DNA of 64,000 nt from Gnetum montanum (lineage: Eukaryota > Streptophyta > Gnetopsida > Gnetales > Gnetaceae): positions 20,532-84,531 of the forward strand of contig MNCI01000908.1 of NCBI GenBank assembly GCA_015680685.1. Direction: 5' to 3'. Positions 1-11,330 of the stretch are shown piece by piece. The notes under the pieces are model-generated. The model searched no databases. It saw only the letters and a program-made list of their open reading frames with translations, and was not told the DNA's origin. The position numbers and the translations under genes were made by a program. The stretch's first letter is position 1; each line of letters opens with the position of its first letter.

Positions 1-5
1 GCCAA

Positions 6-923
6 TGATGAGTGGTGAGGTACTCCTACACTCAACCATATGAAACGAGTGTAGCACACGCGATCTGGCCAAACTCCGCAGACTAAGTGCCTACATGCCC
101 CATGGAACAGTTGGGGTTAATCATTCGTTGTCTTCCCAAACTTACTTGTAGTTGTCATGGTGTATGGTTAAGTAAGTCCGAGATATATGATTTTTATGGT
201 CTTTTATGTTTTATCTCCTATGCTATTGAGGTGAAGGGTTGGAGAAACTAACTCTAACTAATGAACTAAGTCTAAATTACCTAGCATCAGCATCCGTTCC
301 CACTTACCGTACACACCCTGAACAGATGCAACCGTGGTTACCAAATGCTAATCGTTGCTGGGATCCCATGCGTAATGCACATGCTCGAAGTGGTCATACT
401 AAGGCACTTAACTAGGAGGAAAGGGTTGAGAAAGCTAATCTAGCCTAAGTGCGATGAGCAGCTGATTCCTTGACTAACCATACACATCTTTGTGCATGAC
501 TACCACTGGGATTACCAAGCGCAGATCCTGAATACGCCACTGGGTTACCAACTAGTCACACTAGATGCTCGTAATCAAGTCGTACTCATTCTGCATTCTA
601 GGAGTTTAAGGGTGAGAGAGAAAGTAATAAATAAAATGCTATTCCATGCACTGCAAGGTTTATCCAGCAAGTTCATCTTTATTATCGTACACAACTTGTG
701 TTCAAGTACAATGTTGCTCGAATAAAGATCCGTTCACTTTAGGACTCCTACTGTGGACACATGGAAAATATTCTATCTTTGGAGTGATCAATCTGCCAGA
801 GTTTCCCTACTTCTAGCCTAGGATGAGGAAATAAGGGAGAGCTGCCTCTTATTTATAGACTTGGCAGCAGACTGTGATATCGTGACGACCGTGATATCGC
901 ATATGCAATATCGCGTCTCATCA
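6..923 (-). repeat. 5' LTR of Ty3/gypsy element F (element extends off the left edge)
   Basis: On the plus strand this 918-bp block starts TGATGAGTGG and ends CTCATCA, the same ends as the LTRs of element A, and most of its length aligns with them. Bases 1-5 (gccaa) match what follows LTRs of this superfamily on the primer-binding-site side, so this is the upstream LTR of a minus-strand copy whose body lies left of the window. It carries roughly 130 bp, near 450-600, that LTR A lacks. A TATA-like box (complement of 848-858) lies downstream of a GATATCGC cluster at 870-915. Its right end falls inside the integrase of element E, so it is nested there. The target duplication cannot be tested. 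Confidence 0.8.
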
Positions 924-1517
924 ACAGCTACAGCTTCAGCTCATTTGGTATAATATTCAACAACAATAATAATGTAATGCTTCCCATTAGACATAGAAGT
1001 GATGGGTCCCATGAAGTCAATTTTCTAAAGGTCAAAAGACTCTAGTGATTGAATCCACTATTGGGGCCCTTCCATCCTAGTTGTCTTCCCTCTATATTGT
1101 TGACATTGAGCATATAAATGGGCAAAATAGTGGGCATCCCTAAAGATTGTAAGTTAAAAATATCCTACCATTAGGATTTTAATGGCTATTCTCCTTCCTA
1201 CATAATGGCCTTCACAAGGATCTTCATGAGCATCCTAGAGGACTTGTAGCTTATCTTCATTAGATACATACCATCATCTTAGGTCATCTATGTAGATTTT
1301 ATAGAAGTTTCCCTCTATCTCACTAGAATGTTTGACCTAGTTAAGGAACTGTTATTTTCTTCTATGGTCCTATTCCACATGAATCTCCTATATGATTAAG
1401 TAGGAGAGAAATTCATCATACCAATTTATGATCCTTGGTATTGAGACCTTAGTTACCTTAGTAAAAATAAGCTTATCTAGAAATTAATTAGATAAAAGTT
1501 CTTCATCCACCTTGTTA
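924..1517 (-). pseudogene. Element E integrase, N-terminal zinc-binding region and start of the core
   Basis: Minus-strand translation in shifting frames gives an HHCC-type segment (residues like HEDPCEGHYVGRR, near 1195-1245) and then the first core strand around DFMGPI, near 1010-1030. Both align with the integrase of element C. The copy stops at 923 where LTR F begins, so the second Asp and the Glu of the catalytic triad are missing. Upstream coding sequence ends at about 1517, where the RTE LINE was inserted. Confidence 0.72.
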
Positions 1518-1519
1518 TC

Positions 1520-2012
1520 ATATTAAAGTGATTGAAGATATGTATGAAGGAGCTCCACTAAAATTAGAACAATTTGTAGAATAACATCTAATTTTCTAGT
1601 CACAATAGGTCTACATCAACAATCTCCACTTAGTTTGTACTTATTTGCTAATATTATAGATGAATTAACAAAGCAAATACAAGATGAAATCCCTTGGTGT
1701 ATGCTGTTTGAAAATGATATTATGTTGGTAGATCCTTCTCAATAAAATATCACTGCTAAAATATAGAAGTGGAGACATTCTCTAGAATCAAAAGGCATAA
1801 AAATTAGTAGAAGATAGAATATATGAAATATAATTTTATTGACAGCATAAATAGTGGTAAACTAAAAGTGACTATTCAAATAAAAAAATCCCACCTTTCA
1901 AATAGTTTCAATACCTAGGATCAATTATCCAATCAGATGGTAAAATTAATAAAGTATTAGAAATAGAATTAAGGCTTGATGGTCAAAATGGAAAAAGGCT
2001 AGTAGTATTCTA
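1520..2012 (+). pseudogene. RTE-type LINE reverse transcriptase fragment, left part
   Basis: Plus-strand frames contain the run typical of plant RTE-clade LINEs: a DMYEG block, then LSPYLFA-like, DELTK.IQDEIPWCMLF and a decayed FADD active site (ENDIMLVD), then a block like GSIIQSDGKI. It starts inside RT, so the LINE is 5' truncated, as usual for non-LTR elements. It lies between the RNase H and integrase of element E and is itself interrupted at 2012 by a solo LTR. Confidence 0.75.
2008..2012. repeat. Target-site duplication TTCTA of the solo LTR (partner 3085-3089)
   Basis: Five identical bases flank the TG...CA element. Their position inside a broken LINE reading frame confirms the exact insertion point. 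Confidence 0.85.
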
Positions 2013-3084
2013 TGTTGATGTTTTGATATGCCAAAACCTTAGAGAAAATGAAAAATGTAGAATGTGTATGTGTGATTGTGATCTTGTAGGGCCATAGGAG
2101 AGTTAATCAACAAAAGGTTTCAATAACGTGAGCTAAAATGATGAAATGAAGATTAAAAAGAACAAGATAAGAATGTGGATGTTAACGAAGTCTATGAGCT
2201 AAATGAAGATGTTTCAAGAACTACCAAGAAGAAAAAGGATCAAAAAAATGCTTTATATCTCAAAGAATTTCTAGAAGGTAGATGTATCACTAAAACAATA
2301 GACATCTATCTATCACAATAGATGTCTATAGGAAGACATCTCACAATAGACATCTACACCTTTAAGTAGACATCTCTCCTGCATTGAAGCTAGTCATAAA
2401 TAGATGTCTCATCCTCAAACTAGACATCTATACTATCCATTTGATAGTTGTTACATGAATTCCGACTAGTTTTTAAAAACTCTAATAGTATAAGATAAAG
2501 TGAAAATCTTGGAAATTATGCAAGCATTATTCATTGAAAGATTTATTATTAGATGCTTTAGAGAATTTTTCATTATTCTTCATTGTATCATCATTTACTT
2601 GTATTGAGTCTCAAGTGCAAGGAATCTATAAATCAAGTTATATTCTTTCCTTGTTCTTTTTCTTTCTTTCTTGTAGCCCTACAAGGTTAATGTGCTTTTT
2701 GTGGGAAGGCATCTTCGTTGAGCTTGTTGGGATCTTGTGAGGTTGAGTCATTTTGTAGCAACAAAATACCCAAGGGCAAAGCTTATGTTTGTAAAGGTTG
2801 TGAGATAGTTTAAATCATATTTTGAGCTTATTGGGACCTTGTAGGATTGAGTGGTTTTACATCAACAAAATACTCTAACGCAAAGCTCAAATCTTGTAAA
2901 GGTTGTGGTGCCCTTGAAACCACATTTTGAATAAACAAAGTCCAAAGGTGTGCATGGATTCTACACTTCAAGTGTGGATGTACCCAAGTTAGGGAACCAC
3001 ATAAAAATTATCTTTGATTTTGATGGCTATAATATTTTTAATTGGGAAACTTATTCAAACCTCTTTCTAAGTTCTTGATCCACA
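2013..3084 (+). mobile_element. Solo LTR, probably Ty1/copia type, with 5-bp target duplication
   Basis: The 1072-bp block starts TGTTGATGTTTTG and ends GATCCACA, giving TG...CA ends. TTCTA occurs immediately on both sides (2008-2012 and 3085-3089), a perfect 5-bp target duplication. Removing the block and one TTCTA restores the expected continuation of the RTE LINE. No internal coding region is present, so it is a solo LTR. At 2300-2431 it holds seven copies of a motif like AGACATCTAT, five direct and two inverted. Copia affiliation and plus orientation are inferred from the TGTTGAT start only. Confidence 0.8.
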
Positions 3085-3089
3085 TTCTA

Positions 3090-3585
3090 TCAAATAAAAA
3101 AATACTAATATAATTAAAGGGAGACTTTTATAAGATAACAATTAAAACTACTATCCTATATGATGCTAAATATTAGGCAATAAAAAGAATTCATGAATAA
3201 TAAATCAATGTACCAAAAATGCAGATGCTTCAATGAATGTTGAATGTTTCTAGAAGAGATAAACCACATAATACAAATATTAGAGGAAGACTTGGAGTGG
3301 CTTCTATTTTACATAAGCTACAAGAATTGTGGCTTAGACTGTTTAGACATGTGCAAAGAAGATTAGACAATGAGTCTATAAGCAAAGGTTGCTACATCAC
3401 ATTTCCAAAAAATCCATTGAAAGGATGATTGAAAAAGATGTGGGAAAAAATTAAAGATGATTTGAAGAAACTACAAATAAATAAAGATCTAGCTCTTCAT
3501 ATATGTGAATGACAAAAAAAGAACTCATGTAGCTGATCTCATTTTGTTGGAAAAAGACTAGAATAATGATGATGGTCTATCTTAC
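3090..3585 (+). pseudogene. RTE-type LINE, C-terminal part and 3' end
   Basis: This continues the same LINE after the solo LTR: a segment like LKGRFYK, then LYDAKYW, then the diagnostic block IRGRLGVASI....LWLRLFRHVQRR (about 3270-3365), and finally DLALHICE and a 3' untranslated end rich in gatgatg. The C-terminal GRLGV and RWFGHVQRR-like blocks are characteristic of plant RTE LINEs. Past about 3585 the sequence returns to element E RNase H on the minus strand. Confidence 0.75.
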
Positions 3586-4170
3586 TATTCCATCTTAATT
3601 AAGACAAATGATCAACAAATATGTTGGTTCCCTTTCTATCCACCATTGTTAAATCAAACTCTTCTAAGATCATCAATCATCATATAACAAGAGGATTCAA
3701 TGTTGGCTTATTCATGAGGAAGTAAATTGCAATGTGGTTAGTGTGCACAAAAATGAGGTATCCAAGCATATAGTGCCTAAATATGTTAAGAGCATACACC
3801 ACAACCATTAATCCCTTTTCTATTATAATGTAATTAAGTTTTATACTTGCAATGCTTTGTATAATAGATATGATATGGATGTTTTTAATCATCCATCTAT
3901 GTAACTACTACTCCCAATTCATAATTGGATGCATTCATCATAATATAAAAAGGTTTAAACTAATTGAGTATGCATAGAATTTGCATTTCTATAAGCTTCT
4001 ACTTTAAGTGTTAGAATGCCTATTTGCATTCCTCGTGATTTCAATGTTGCATCCTTTTTCGTGAGCTCAACTAGTGGTTTGAAGATTCTTGAGAAGCTTT
4101 TAATGAAAAGCCTACAATACCTAGTATGCCCAAGGAATGACCTCACATCTTTGACTATTTGAGGTTCTTG
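3586..4170 (-). pseudogene. Element E RNase H region of pol
   Basis: The minus-strand frame at 3680-3892 reads KLNYIIIEKGLM...VYAL..FRHYMLGY...VHTNHIAIYFLMNK, aligning with C (24847-25062) and with the RNase H of Ty3/gypsy elements (tether and core with the TDH-like motif, here TNH). Left of it comes DLTMVDRKG..., the RNase H to integrase spacer, cut by the LINE insertion. A further 63-codon open stretch (4146-3955) is the RT to RNase H junction beginning RSFLGHTRYCRLFIKSFS. Confidence 0.75.
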
Positions 4171-4850
4171 TATAAGTCCTTAGATGATCCTCAACTTTTT
4201 AGGCTTCACTTCAATGCCTTTCTCTAATATTCTATGCCTTAGTATGATTCCCTCTTAAACCATCAAATGGCTCTTTTGCCAATTGAGTCACAGGTTTATC
4301 TCCACACACTATTTTAGTACCTACCTAAGATGGCTTAAGACTTATTCAAAATTAGGACATTAGGTAGAAAATTCATTTATAAAGAATTCCATACCATTAT
4401 CAATCTGCTACTAAAAGATGCTAAGGACCAAGCATTGGAAGGTTGTAGGAGCATTACATAGACCAAAAAGCATCTTTCTATATGCAAAAGTCTCCCAAGA
4501 ACTTGTGAACATTGTTTTGGTCTAATGTTTTTGAGCAATTTGGATCTAATTATACCCACTCTACCCACATAAAAAACTATAGTAAATATGCCCTACAATA
4601 GTATCCAACACTTGATCCACAAATGGTAAGGGAAAATGATCTTTAAAATTAGCCATGTTCAATAATCTAAAATCTATATAGACTTTCCATTTTTCTCCTA
4701 CTTTGGTACAATAATAAGTGATCTTACCTACTTGCTATTTATCACTATATAAATGAATCCAACCTTAAGAAGTTTCTCAACCTCTTTTTTAATAACTTGT
4801 TTTAGCTTTGAATTTAACCTCCTCTATTGTTCTCTCATGGGCTTGATGGT
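4171..4850 (-). pseudogene. Element E reverse transcriptase
   Basis: Minus-strand frames show the conserved series: EKWKVYIDFRLLNMANFKDHFPLPFVDQVLDTI, then HIYYSFL.G.SGYNQI, ETFAYRKMLFGLCNAPTTFQ and an active-site region reading FINEFST. C reads FMDDFS at that place, so both catalytic aspartates have been lost here. Several stops and frameshifts confirm it is non-functional. Confidence 0.78.
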
Positions 4851-7620
4851 AGCATTTTTATAGATCCTATGCTAGAATATACATGTATTTATCCTTGTTA
4901 TTTCATTATAAGACTAGGAAAATGCTACTAGCTATTTGTTGATCACATTTAGTAGCTTCTCTTTCTATTCTTTTGCAAGTTGAATGTTTATGATTATTGG
5001 CTTTCCATTGTTTAAAAACTCATATTCTAAATATGTCAATAATGATTTTAACTTAAAGGGCTCTAGTTCAAAAGTCTCTAGAACTTCCAACTCTCCCCAA
5101 CCTACTTAAATTTCTTTCCTAATTTTTTCATCTAAGACTTGGTATCTAATTTGCTTCATCTCATCCATCTTATCCATATACACATTTGTAAGGATCTCTA
5201 CTAGTTCCATGCATATTGTGGAGATAGAGTAATTATCTGTAGTCAACCACTATGTGTCTTCCTTTTTTATGATTGTGGCATATAGGAACCTTTTAATATT
5301 GGTGGATTTGGTACACCTTCTACATGTTGTAATGATTGTACTTTTAATGGCTCATATCTTCTATTTGCATTTGCATCCTATGTCACTATATGTAATGAAT
5401 GGAACTATCTTCTTCTCTATTTTACTAAATGCATTTTTCTTGAAGATTTTCAAGCAAAGGTCTCTAATTCCTAACTAGGCATTGATGGTACTTATCCAAG
5501 CCCTCCTCATAATGATTAGAAAGCCCACCTTGTAATTGTCCACATGGATTACTAGAAAATCTATTGGATATGACTATCCACTAACAAGAGTCACAATATC
5601 CTCTACAAGCCAATGGAATTGTAATTTATTGGTCTACAAGTTCTAACCAGATATTACATTTCTTAAGTGGAGGTAGATTGCATGTCTTATACATTTCTTG
5701 GGAAATCAAATTCACACCAAAATTTGAGTAATAGATAATTGCATGTATTATTTTCTACAATCTATATATATCAGTTCTCTTCCTAGGAAGGTGTCTTTCT
5801 TTTATCTATTTTGTTATAGCATGAGTCAACATCATAGTTTAAACATTTTAAGCCTGTTTATTTGATGGTAGCTTGGTAGATGTTCCTTGAATAGCTTTAG
5901 TGCATTTTGTAGACACAAATGCCTACAATTATTTAGGTAGACTATTAAGCCTAAAAATGACCTTTTTCAAGGTTTGCACATATAACCACTTGAATTATCA
6001 TGCACTTGCAAGTTTAAAACTCTTATGACATTCTATTACTAGAGTTGTAGAGGTATTTCACCTTGCATATGTGGCGCAAGTGGAAAGGGACTAGAGTTAT
6101 GATGTGCATGCTATTGAGGATGATGAGGAATATATGTAGAAGAAGATTTAGCACATAGAGTAGCAAGTCTATGATATTCAAAAGGGATAGTAATGATGGC
6201 AAGAAGTATGAGCTATGGAGCCACTTGGTAACACAAGTTATTGGACATAATAACCATACGAATTTGGTTAACCGTAAGGGTACTACTGCCTTAGTGGTGG
6301 CATCCCCTATGACTATGGGTTTTGTCACTAATTATAGTAATCCTAAGGTTGACATGGCATTCCACTTGGATAGTACTACTATTGATGGAACTATTTTCAA
6401 TAGTTACCTTAAGGATAAGGCAACCTCCTATTTCTAATAAGGTTGGAATTAAAAGCATAGATCCCATATTCTTGTAAGTATGACATAATTAAGTAACATT
6501 CCTTGGGGTGATCATATTGGCAAATGTCATATCCTATGTTATCTGTGCTTGAATCTACAACCTCTCCTATTGTTCCAACCTTACCTTTTTGATGATGATA
6601 TTTCTTCACTGTTTCCTTCCTTCTTCTCTTATTATTATCCCTACTTCCCTATTCTATTTTCTCCTCCATGATTTAAAGTGTTGTTTAGAACTTTTCATCC
6701 AGAAAGTTCTGCATCCTAGCTACATTGATTAATATCTCAGTGATAGATTTTTGGATTAGCAAGATCTTCCTTTGTATAACCTCCTCCAATGGTGCTTCCT
6801 CCTCTAGGTCATAGAGATAAACCTTCTTTTTGTAAATGGAAGAGTCTCTCTTATACTCCTCTATTCTTTTTCTTTTTTTAACTCTTCCTTTCTCTTTGCT
6901 ACCTGGTTAATGAGCCTTTGGGTTTGATAGACCCCTATTTCCAATATTCTTACTTAGACATAGACCCCAAAAGTCTCTCTAGTATTGTTTCTAAGTTCAT
7001 TTATGATGTCACAAAGATACTTCCTCTAAGAGAAATCATGGTTTGGGTACCTATGCAGTAAGGAATAGTACTTACCTATGGTTACATCAAGGGATTTGTG
7101 GTTATCTTACTTCTACTTTTGAATTTTTTTCCTCAAGTTGGACACCTTGAAGTATGTTTGATACTTTTTATGAAACACCTCTAACATTGTACTCTATTTG
7201 CAAAGAGATTCTAGTTCTAAGGACCAATATCAACTTTCATCTTCCTTTATGAGTATCCTAGGAAATAATTTAAGTTTTTATTAGTCATTTTCATTATTTT
7301 GTAAGGCATAGGCATCATGATAGGCTTGCAGATGGTTCTATGGATCAACATTGTAACCTCCTTCAAATTTAGGAATATTATTCATGTCAAATCATTTGAA
7401 TTGACCATCCCTTTGATGTATAGTGGGAATGTGAACTATCTTACAAATGTTGATCATGATCCTTCTAACAAGTAACGGTTCATCATAGTCATCTCATTCA
7501 TTGTGGTCCTTGCCATGGCCATGTCTCTAATGATGTTTCCTAATATGCCTCCTTTCTTAATGTTCCTCTTCTTCTTGTTCTTGTTTATGTTTAGTGCAAG
7601 GATACCTCTTTTGATTCCCC
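4851..7620 (-). pseudogene. Element E gag (C-terminal two thirds) and protease
   Basis: From right to left: the DEPLL...MNICKIVHIP segment (about 7480), the gag core (HLQAYHDAYALQN..., W and RSLE blocks, 7400-7150), the coiled linker, and the cysteine/histidine segment CDICQYDHPKECYLIMSYLQEY near 6540-6465, followed by a Pro/Gln-rich stretch. A protease domain follows at about 5715-5200, recognised by its similarity to the protease of A (MYKTCNLPPLKKCNI...). The protease to RT linker fills 5200-4850. Its role would be particle formation and polyprotein cleavage. Frames are broken throughout. Confidence 0.72.
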
Positions 7621-9285
7621 TGTTCTACCCTACTTGTTATGTGTTTTTTTGTGTTGATTTTTTTGAGGATGATTCTTGGATGTTTTGACATGTTTTGAGG
7701 TGGTTTTTTGCCCATTTCAATGATTTTAAGGGGTTCTAGGGCCTATGGGGACTTGTTTGAAGGCATCCAAAGGTTCTAGGCATCAAAACGAGCATTTTTG
7801 TATTTGGCATTTGCAAGTGAGACTTTTCACCAAAAAGTGAAACATCCCAACTAAGACATCCCATCAAAATTTGGGATGTTCCAAGAATAGATGGGACATC
7901 CCAAAAAAATAGTAGACATCCTAGTCTAGAGCTAGGTTTTCATAGGAGATGTCCCAACAAAGCTAGAGATGATCCAGATGCTAGGGGAAACTTCTAAAAA
8001 TGCTTGTTCCAATTCAAGAAATAGCAAAAGCAAGATGGAAATAGCTAGGGAGAAGGTGATAATACTTGGGAAACATCTTTAAAATCTCAAGTTAAGTTGA
8101 GGAAAGGTTTCTAGGATTTTTACCTTTCGGTTGCTTATAAATATTGATGTAATTCACCAATGTTAATGTTGAAGTGCTAAGGGCCATAGTGCCAAGTACC
8201 ATAGTGCCAAAGTGCCAAGGGCAAAAGTATGAATGTTGAATACCAAACATTCTAATAGAGGGTAAGAGAGAGAGCTCTTGAGGAAAGAGAGCTTGTGCAA
8301 GAAGAGAGCTTGTGCAAGGGAAGAGAGCTTGTGCAAGAAGAAAGCCTATGAAAGGAAGAGCAAGTAAGAGGAAAGGGAGAGCACTCGAGAGAGGCTAAGA
8401 AAATCTCTTATAAGTATCTTGTCTTAATCTTAGGATCCATTGTAAGCAATTGAGGATTAAAAGAGAACAAGTGTGACCTCTAAGATCCTTGGGAGAGTTG
8501 TGAGTTGAGCTTGGCTCCTTATCTTTGATGTATTTTCTATGTATTTTGAGAATTATCTTAATATAAAGAAGAATTTCTCCATTTTATTATGTTATTATTA
8601 TTTTCTAAGCTAGATCTACTTGGAAATTGTAGATTAGGTCATATTAGAATCTTTAAAGGTGTAACCCTTGCACTAGATTCAGAAAAAAACCAAAGCAAGA
8701 TGGAAATAGATAAGGAGAAGGTGAGAAGACTTGAAAAAGATCTAAAAACTTCAAGTTGAATTGAGGAAAGGTTTCTAGGATTTTTACCTTCTAGTTGCTT
8801 ATAAATATTGATGTAATTTACCATTATTAATGCCAAAGTGCCAAGGGCTGTAGTGCTAAGTTTTGTAGTGTCAACGTGGCAAGGGCCAAAGTGTGCATGC
8901 CAAAGGCCAAACATTCCATCATAGGGCAAGAGAAAGAGCTCTTGAGGGAAGAGAGCTTATGGAAGAAAGAAAAAGTGAGAGACAGGGGAGAGCACTTCAG
9001 AGAGGTTAGGAGAATCTTTTATAAGTATTTTGTCTTGAGCTTGGATTCCATTGTGAGCAATTGAAGATTAAGAGAGGATAAGTGTGGCCTCTAAGATGCT
9101 TGGGGGAGTTGTGAGTTGAGCTTGACTCCTTATCTTTGATGTATTTTATATGTATTTTGAGAATTATCTTAATATGAGGGAGATTTTCTTCATTTTATTG
9201 TGTTGTTCTTATTTTCTAAGCTAGATTTGCTTATAATTTATGGATTGAATCCTATTGAGGTATATTGAGGTGCACATCCCCTACA
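7621..9285 (+). mobile_element. Nested LTR-type insertion with tandemly duplicated LTR, in element E gag
   Basis: Element E gag homology stops near 7620 and resumes near 9286. The intervening 1.67 kb contains two direct copies of about 610-665 bp (8011-8673 and 8674-9285) that align along their length, each with a TATAAATAT box (about 8136 and 8801), an AAGAGAGCTTGTG-rich stretch and a TTTTATT-rich end. The leading 7621-8010 part occurs once and holds six copies of a GGGACATCCC-like motif in both orientations (7841-7955). This looks like an LTR plus a second truncated LTR joined head to tail without an internal region. I could not find a clean target duplication, so exact ends and orientation are uncertain. 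Confidence 0.55.
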
Positions 9286-10061
9286 CCAATGTTTCCTTCT
9301 TCCATCTTTATGATGGAATCATCTATCATCTCCACCTTGCCTCCAATCATTTTCCCTTTAGTCTCAGTCATATTCTTCCTCATTAGAGCTAGATGATAAA
9401 GAAGATGGTAACAATGGAGAGTTAGGAGAGTTATGCCAACTTGCTCTCTTTCTTTGGTCCCTTACTTATTCTCTTATTTGGTGGCTAGAAGACCTTGCTC
9501 TTCAGGTTTTCCTAATTTGGAATCCAACTCTCTCCTTACCTTGGTTGCTTACCAAGGTAGAATGTATTTAATAAGTTGTGTTATCTTCACCAAAGGGAGA
9601 AGGACCTTGGTGTTGGCATTGCCTTGTTGTATATTTAGTATCCCCCTTTTTGAATTGTGATGTTAGTATGATTGGAACCTTTTTATCCTTTGAGGCCTCA
9701 TGGCAAGCTTCCATGAGTTTATCCTTTCAAAGTTGGGCCTCCATAGGTTGATAATCTCTAGAGAGGTGGTCTGTTACTTAGTACTTTGAAGCTACTACTT
9801 CTAGTCCTAACTTGATCAATGCTACCATAAACACTAATGGAACAACTCAATAAGTAGAAACACAATGTTTCCCTTTAGGTTTGTCCACCACAGCTACTCA
9901 TCCTAATGGATGATGAAAGTAAAATCTAGATAGTAGGGAGCCAGATGGATGTAGACTACTTTGAGTTGTTGGGGTACTTCATCTGAGGTCTTCCTTGTTC
10001 TATAACGTTGCTTTGTAGAATCATTAGTAGGTGGGGAATCAACCCTATGAGAAGAAGACAT
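9286..10061 (-). pseudogene. Element E gag, N-terminal part
   Basis: The minus-strand ATG at 10061 starts MSSSH, the same N-terminus as gag in A and B. It is followed by VPQQLKVVYIH...FTFIIH, homologous to the VPQQYRVEYTHPDEY...FTFILHQ segment of A. Further left comes a Ser-rich run (SPNSPLLPSSLSSSSNEE, about 9420-9370) that precedes the gag core in all copies. The start is chosen because the ATG and MSSS are shared by three elements and lie about 130 bp after the primer binding site. Confidence 0.7.
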
Positions 10062-10190
10062 CTTTCAATTTGTTCTTGTAGTGTGCCTTTAATAAAATGT
10101 TATTATTTTTCTAATGGTGATTTTTTATATTCCTACAACAATCTTTGTAGAATGCAATCATCTAGAACACTTAGCACACAATAAGCAACA

Positions 10191-10208
10191 TCCTTGAAAA
10201 TGGTGCCA
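10191..10208 (-). other. Element E primer binding site, tRNA-Asp type
   Basis: The complement reads TGGCACCATTTTCAAGGA and starts one base inside the LTR. The complement of the plant tRNA-Asp 3' end is TGGCGCCGTTGCCGGGGA, and five of the six differences are C-to-T or G-to-A changes. Confidence 0.75.
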
Positions 10209-10209
10209 A

Positions 10210-11072
10210 TGATGAGCAAGAAGTGTTTCCTACACCCAACCATATGAATCACAAGTGTGTGCATGTAATCTAGTTGAATTTTGTGGACCTTGGGGCTAAG
10301 AGTATCCTAGATAACTAAGCATTAGGTGTTGGTTGTTGTCTCTCAATCAATCATCACTTATGTTAGATTAGTTGGTATGGTTACATGTAATTACGACATG
10401 AGATATTTTCATTTTTACTATTTTTATTATTTTTTATTAAAATATTGAAATGACAAAGAGAGGAAAATATTAATTTCTAATCTAACTATGGGAGTAAGAG
10501 TAGACTAATCTATCCTAAGTGCATAACATCTATTCTTACTTTTTGTACCAAACCTAAACCTATCATAATGCTACTAGATTATGAAATGTTTACTACTAGA
10601 CATACCAAGTATTCACTACTAGGATTAATAAGTGTTAATATATCATGGTTGAAGCAGTTGTACTTACGCTATTACGGAATAAAATATTAATTTCCTAAGT
10701 ATAGGAAAGAATAATGTATTAAAAGTAAAGTGCTTAGAGATAAACTAAGTGCTAATCCAAGTGCTACAATGAAAGGAATCAATGTCAATTTTATTTCCAT
10801 CCATGAATTGTGTCCAAGCATAATGTCACTTGAATAAAACTTTATTCAATCAAATCATTCCATGCTATAGGCATTTAGAGGGAAACTGCAAGAACTTTGC
10901 TACATAAATAACCAAAGGTGTCATAGAGGAAAATGGTGCATGCATTTATATATGCTTTAGGTATACCAATGTCAACATATATGCACCAACACATCAAAAG
11001 ATGCAGTGAGGTTGCATCAATGGAGATGCATTAATGAGAATGCATCGATGCAACCAACTGACAAATACATCA
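10210..11072 (-). repeat. Element E 5' LTR
   Basis: The 863-bp block starts TGATGAGCAAG and ends AATACATCA on the plus strand, with the primer binding site directly left of it. Its right end holds GATGCA/TGCATC motifs in both orientations (10995-11060), and a TATATA box lies further inside. The flank after 11072 is TCACC. The matching 3' LTR is outside the window. Confidence 0.75.
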
Positions 11073-11109
11073 TCACCTAATAATCCTTTTACCCACAAAG
11101 CATATATTT

Positions 11110-11200
11110 AAGTGGCTATTGGGAAATTAAAACATTCTTTTTTAACAATATTTACCCCCAAAACATATAGTCAAGTAAAAACTTTATAACTTAGTATTAG
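11110..11200 (-). repeat. 3' fragment of a tRNA-derived SINE
   Basis: Read on the minus strand, the stretch (aagttataaagtttttacttgac..., then ggtaaatattgttaaaaaag) matches the 3' half of the SINE at 59775-59941. The tRNA-like head is absent. It sits directly next to an RTE LINE 3' end. Confidence 0.5.
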
Positions 11201-11211
11201 GCACTAAAATA

Positions 11212-11330
11212 TCATCATCATCATCTTAGCCTTGTCCCAACAAAATGGGGTCAATTACATAGTTCTTTTTCACCATTCACCTCTATGAAGAGCTAGATTT
11301 TTGTTTATTTGTAGTCATTTTCTACAACAA
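11212..11330 (-). pseudogene. RTE LINE 3'-end fragment
   Basis: The minus-strand translation reads DLALHRGEW.KRTM.LTPFCWDKAKMMMM and ends in repeated GATGAT, the same terminal segment as the LINE at 3450-3585. Only the last ~120 bp are present, typical of extreme 5' truncation. Confidence 0.65.

Larger units (their letters stand above)
924..11072 (-). mobile_element. Element E: Athila/Tat-like Ty3/gypsy retrotransposon, 3' part outside the window
   Basis: Read on the minus strand, the order is 5' LTR (11072-10210), primer binding site, gag, protease, RT, RNase H and the start of integrase, which then breaks off at the LTR of element F. Three foreign blocks interrupt it: a duplicated LTR pair in gag (about 7621-9285), an RTE LINE between RNase H and integrase (about 1520-3585), and a solo LTR inside that LINE. 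It is heavily decayed, with stops and frameshifts every few dozen codons. Assignment rests on side-by-side similarity to element C across gag and pol. Confidence 0.8.
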
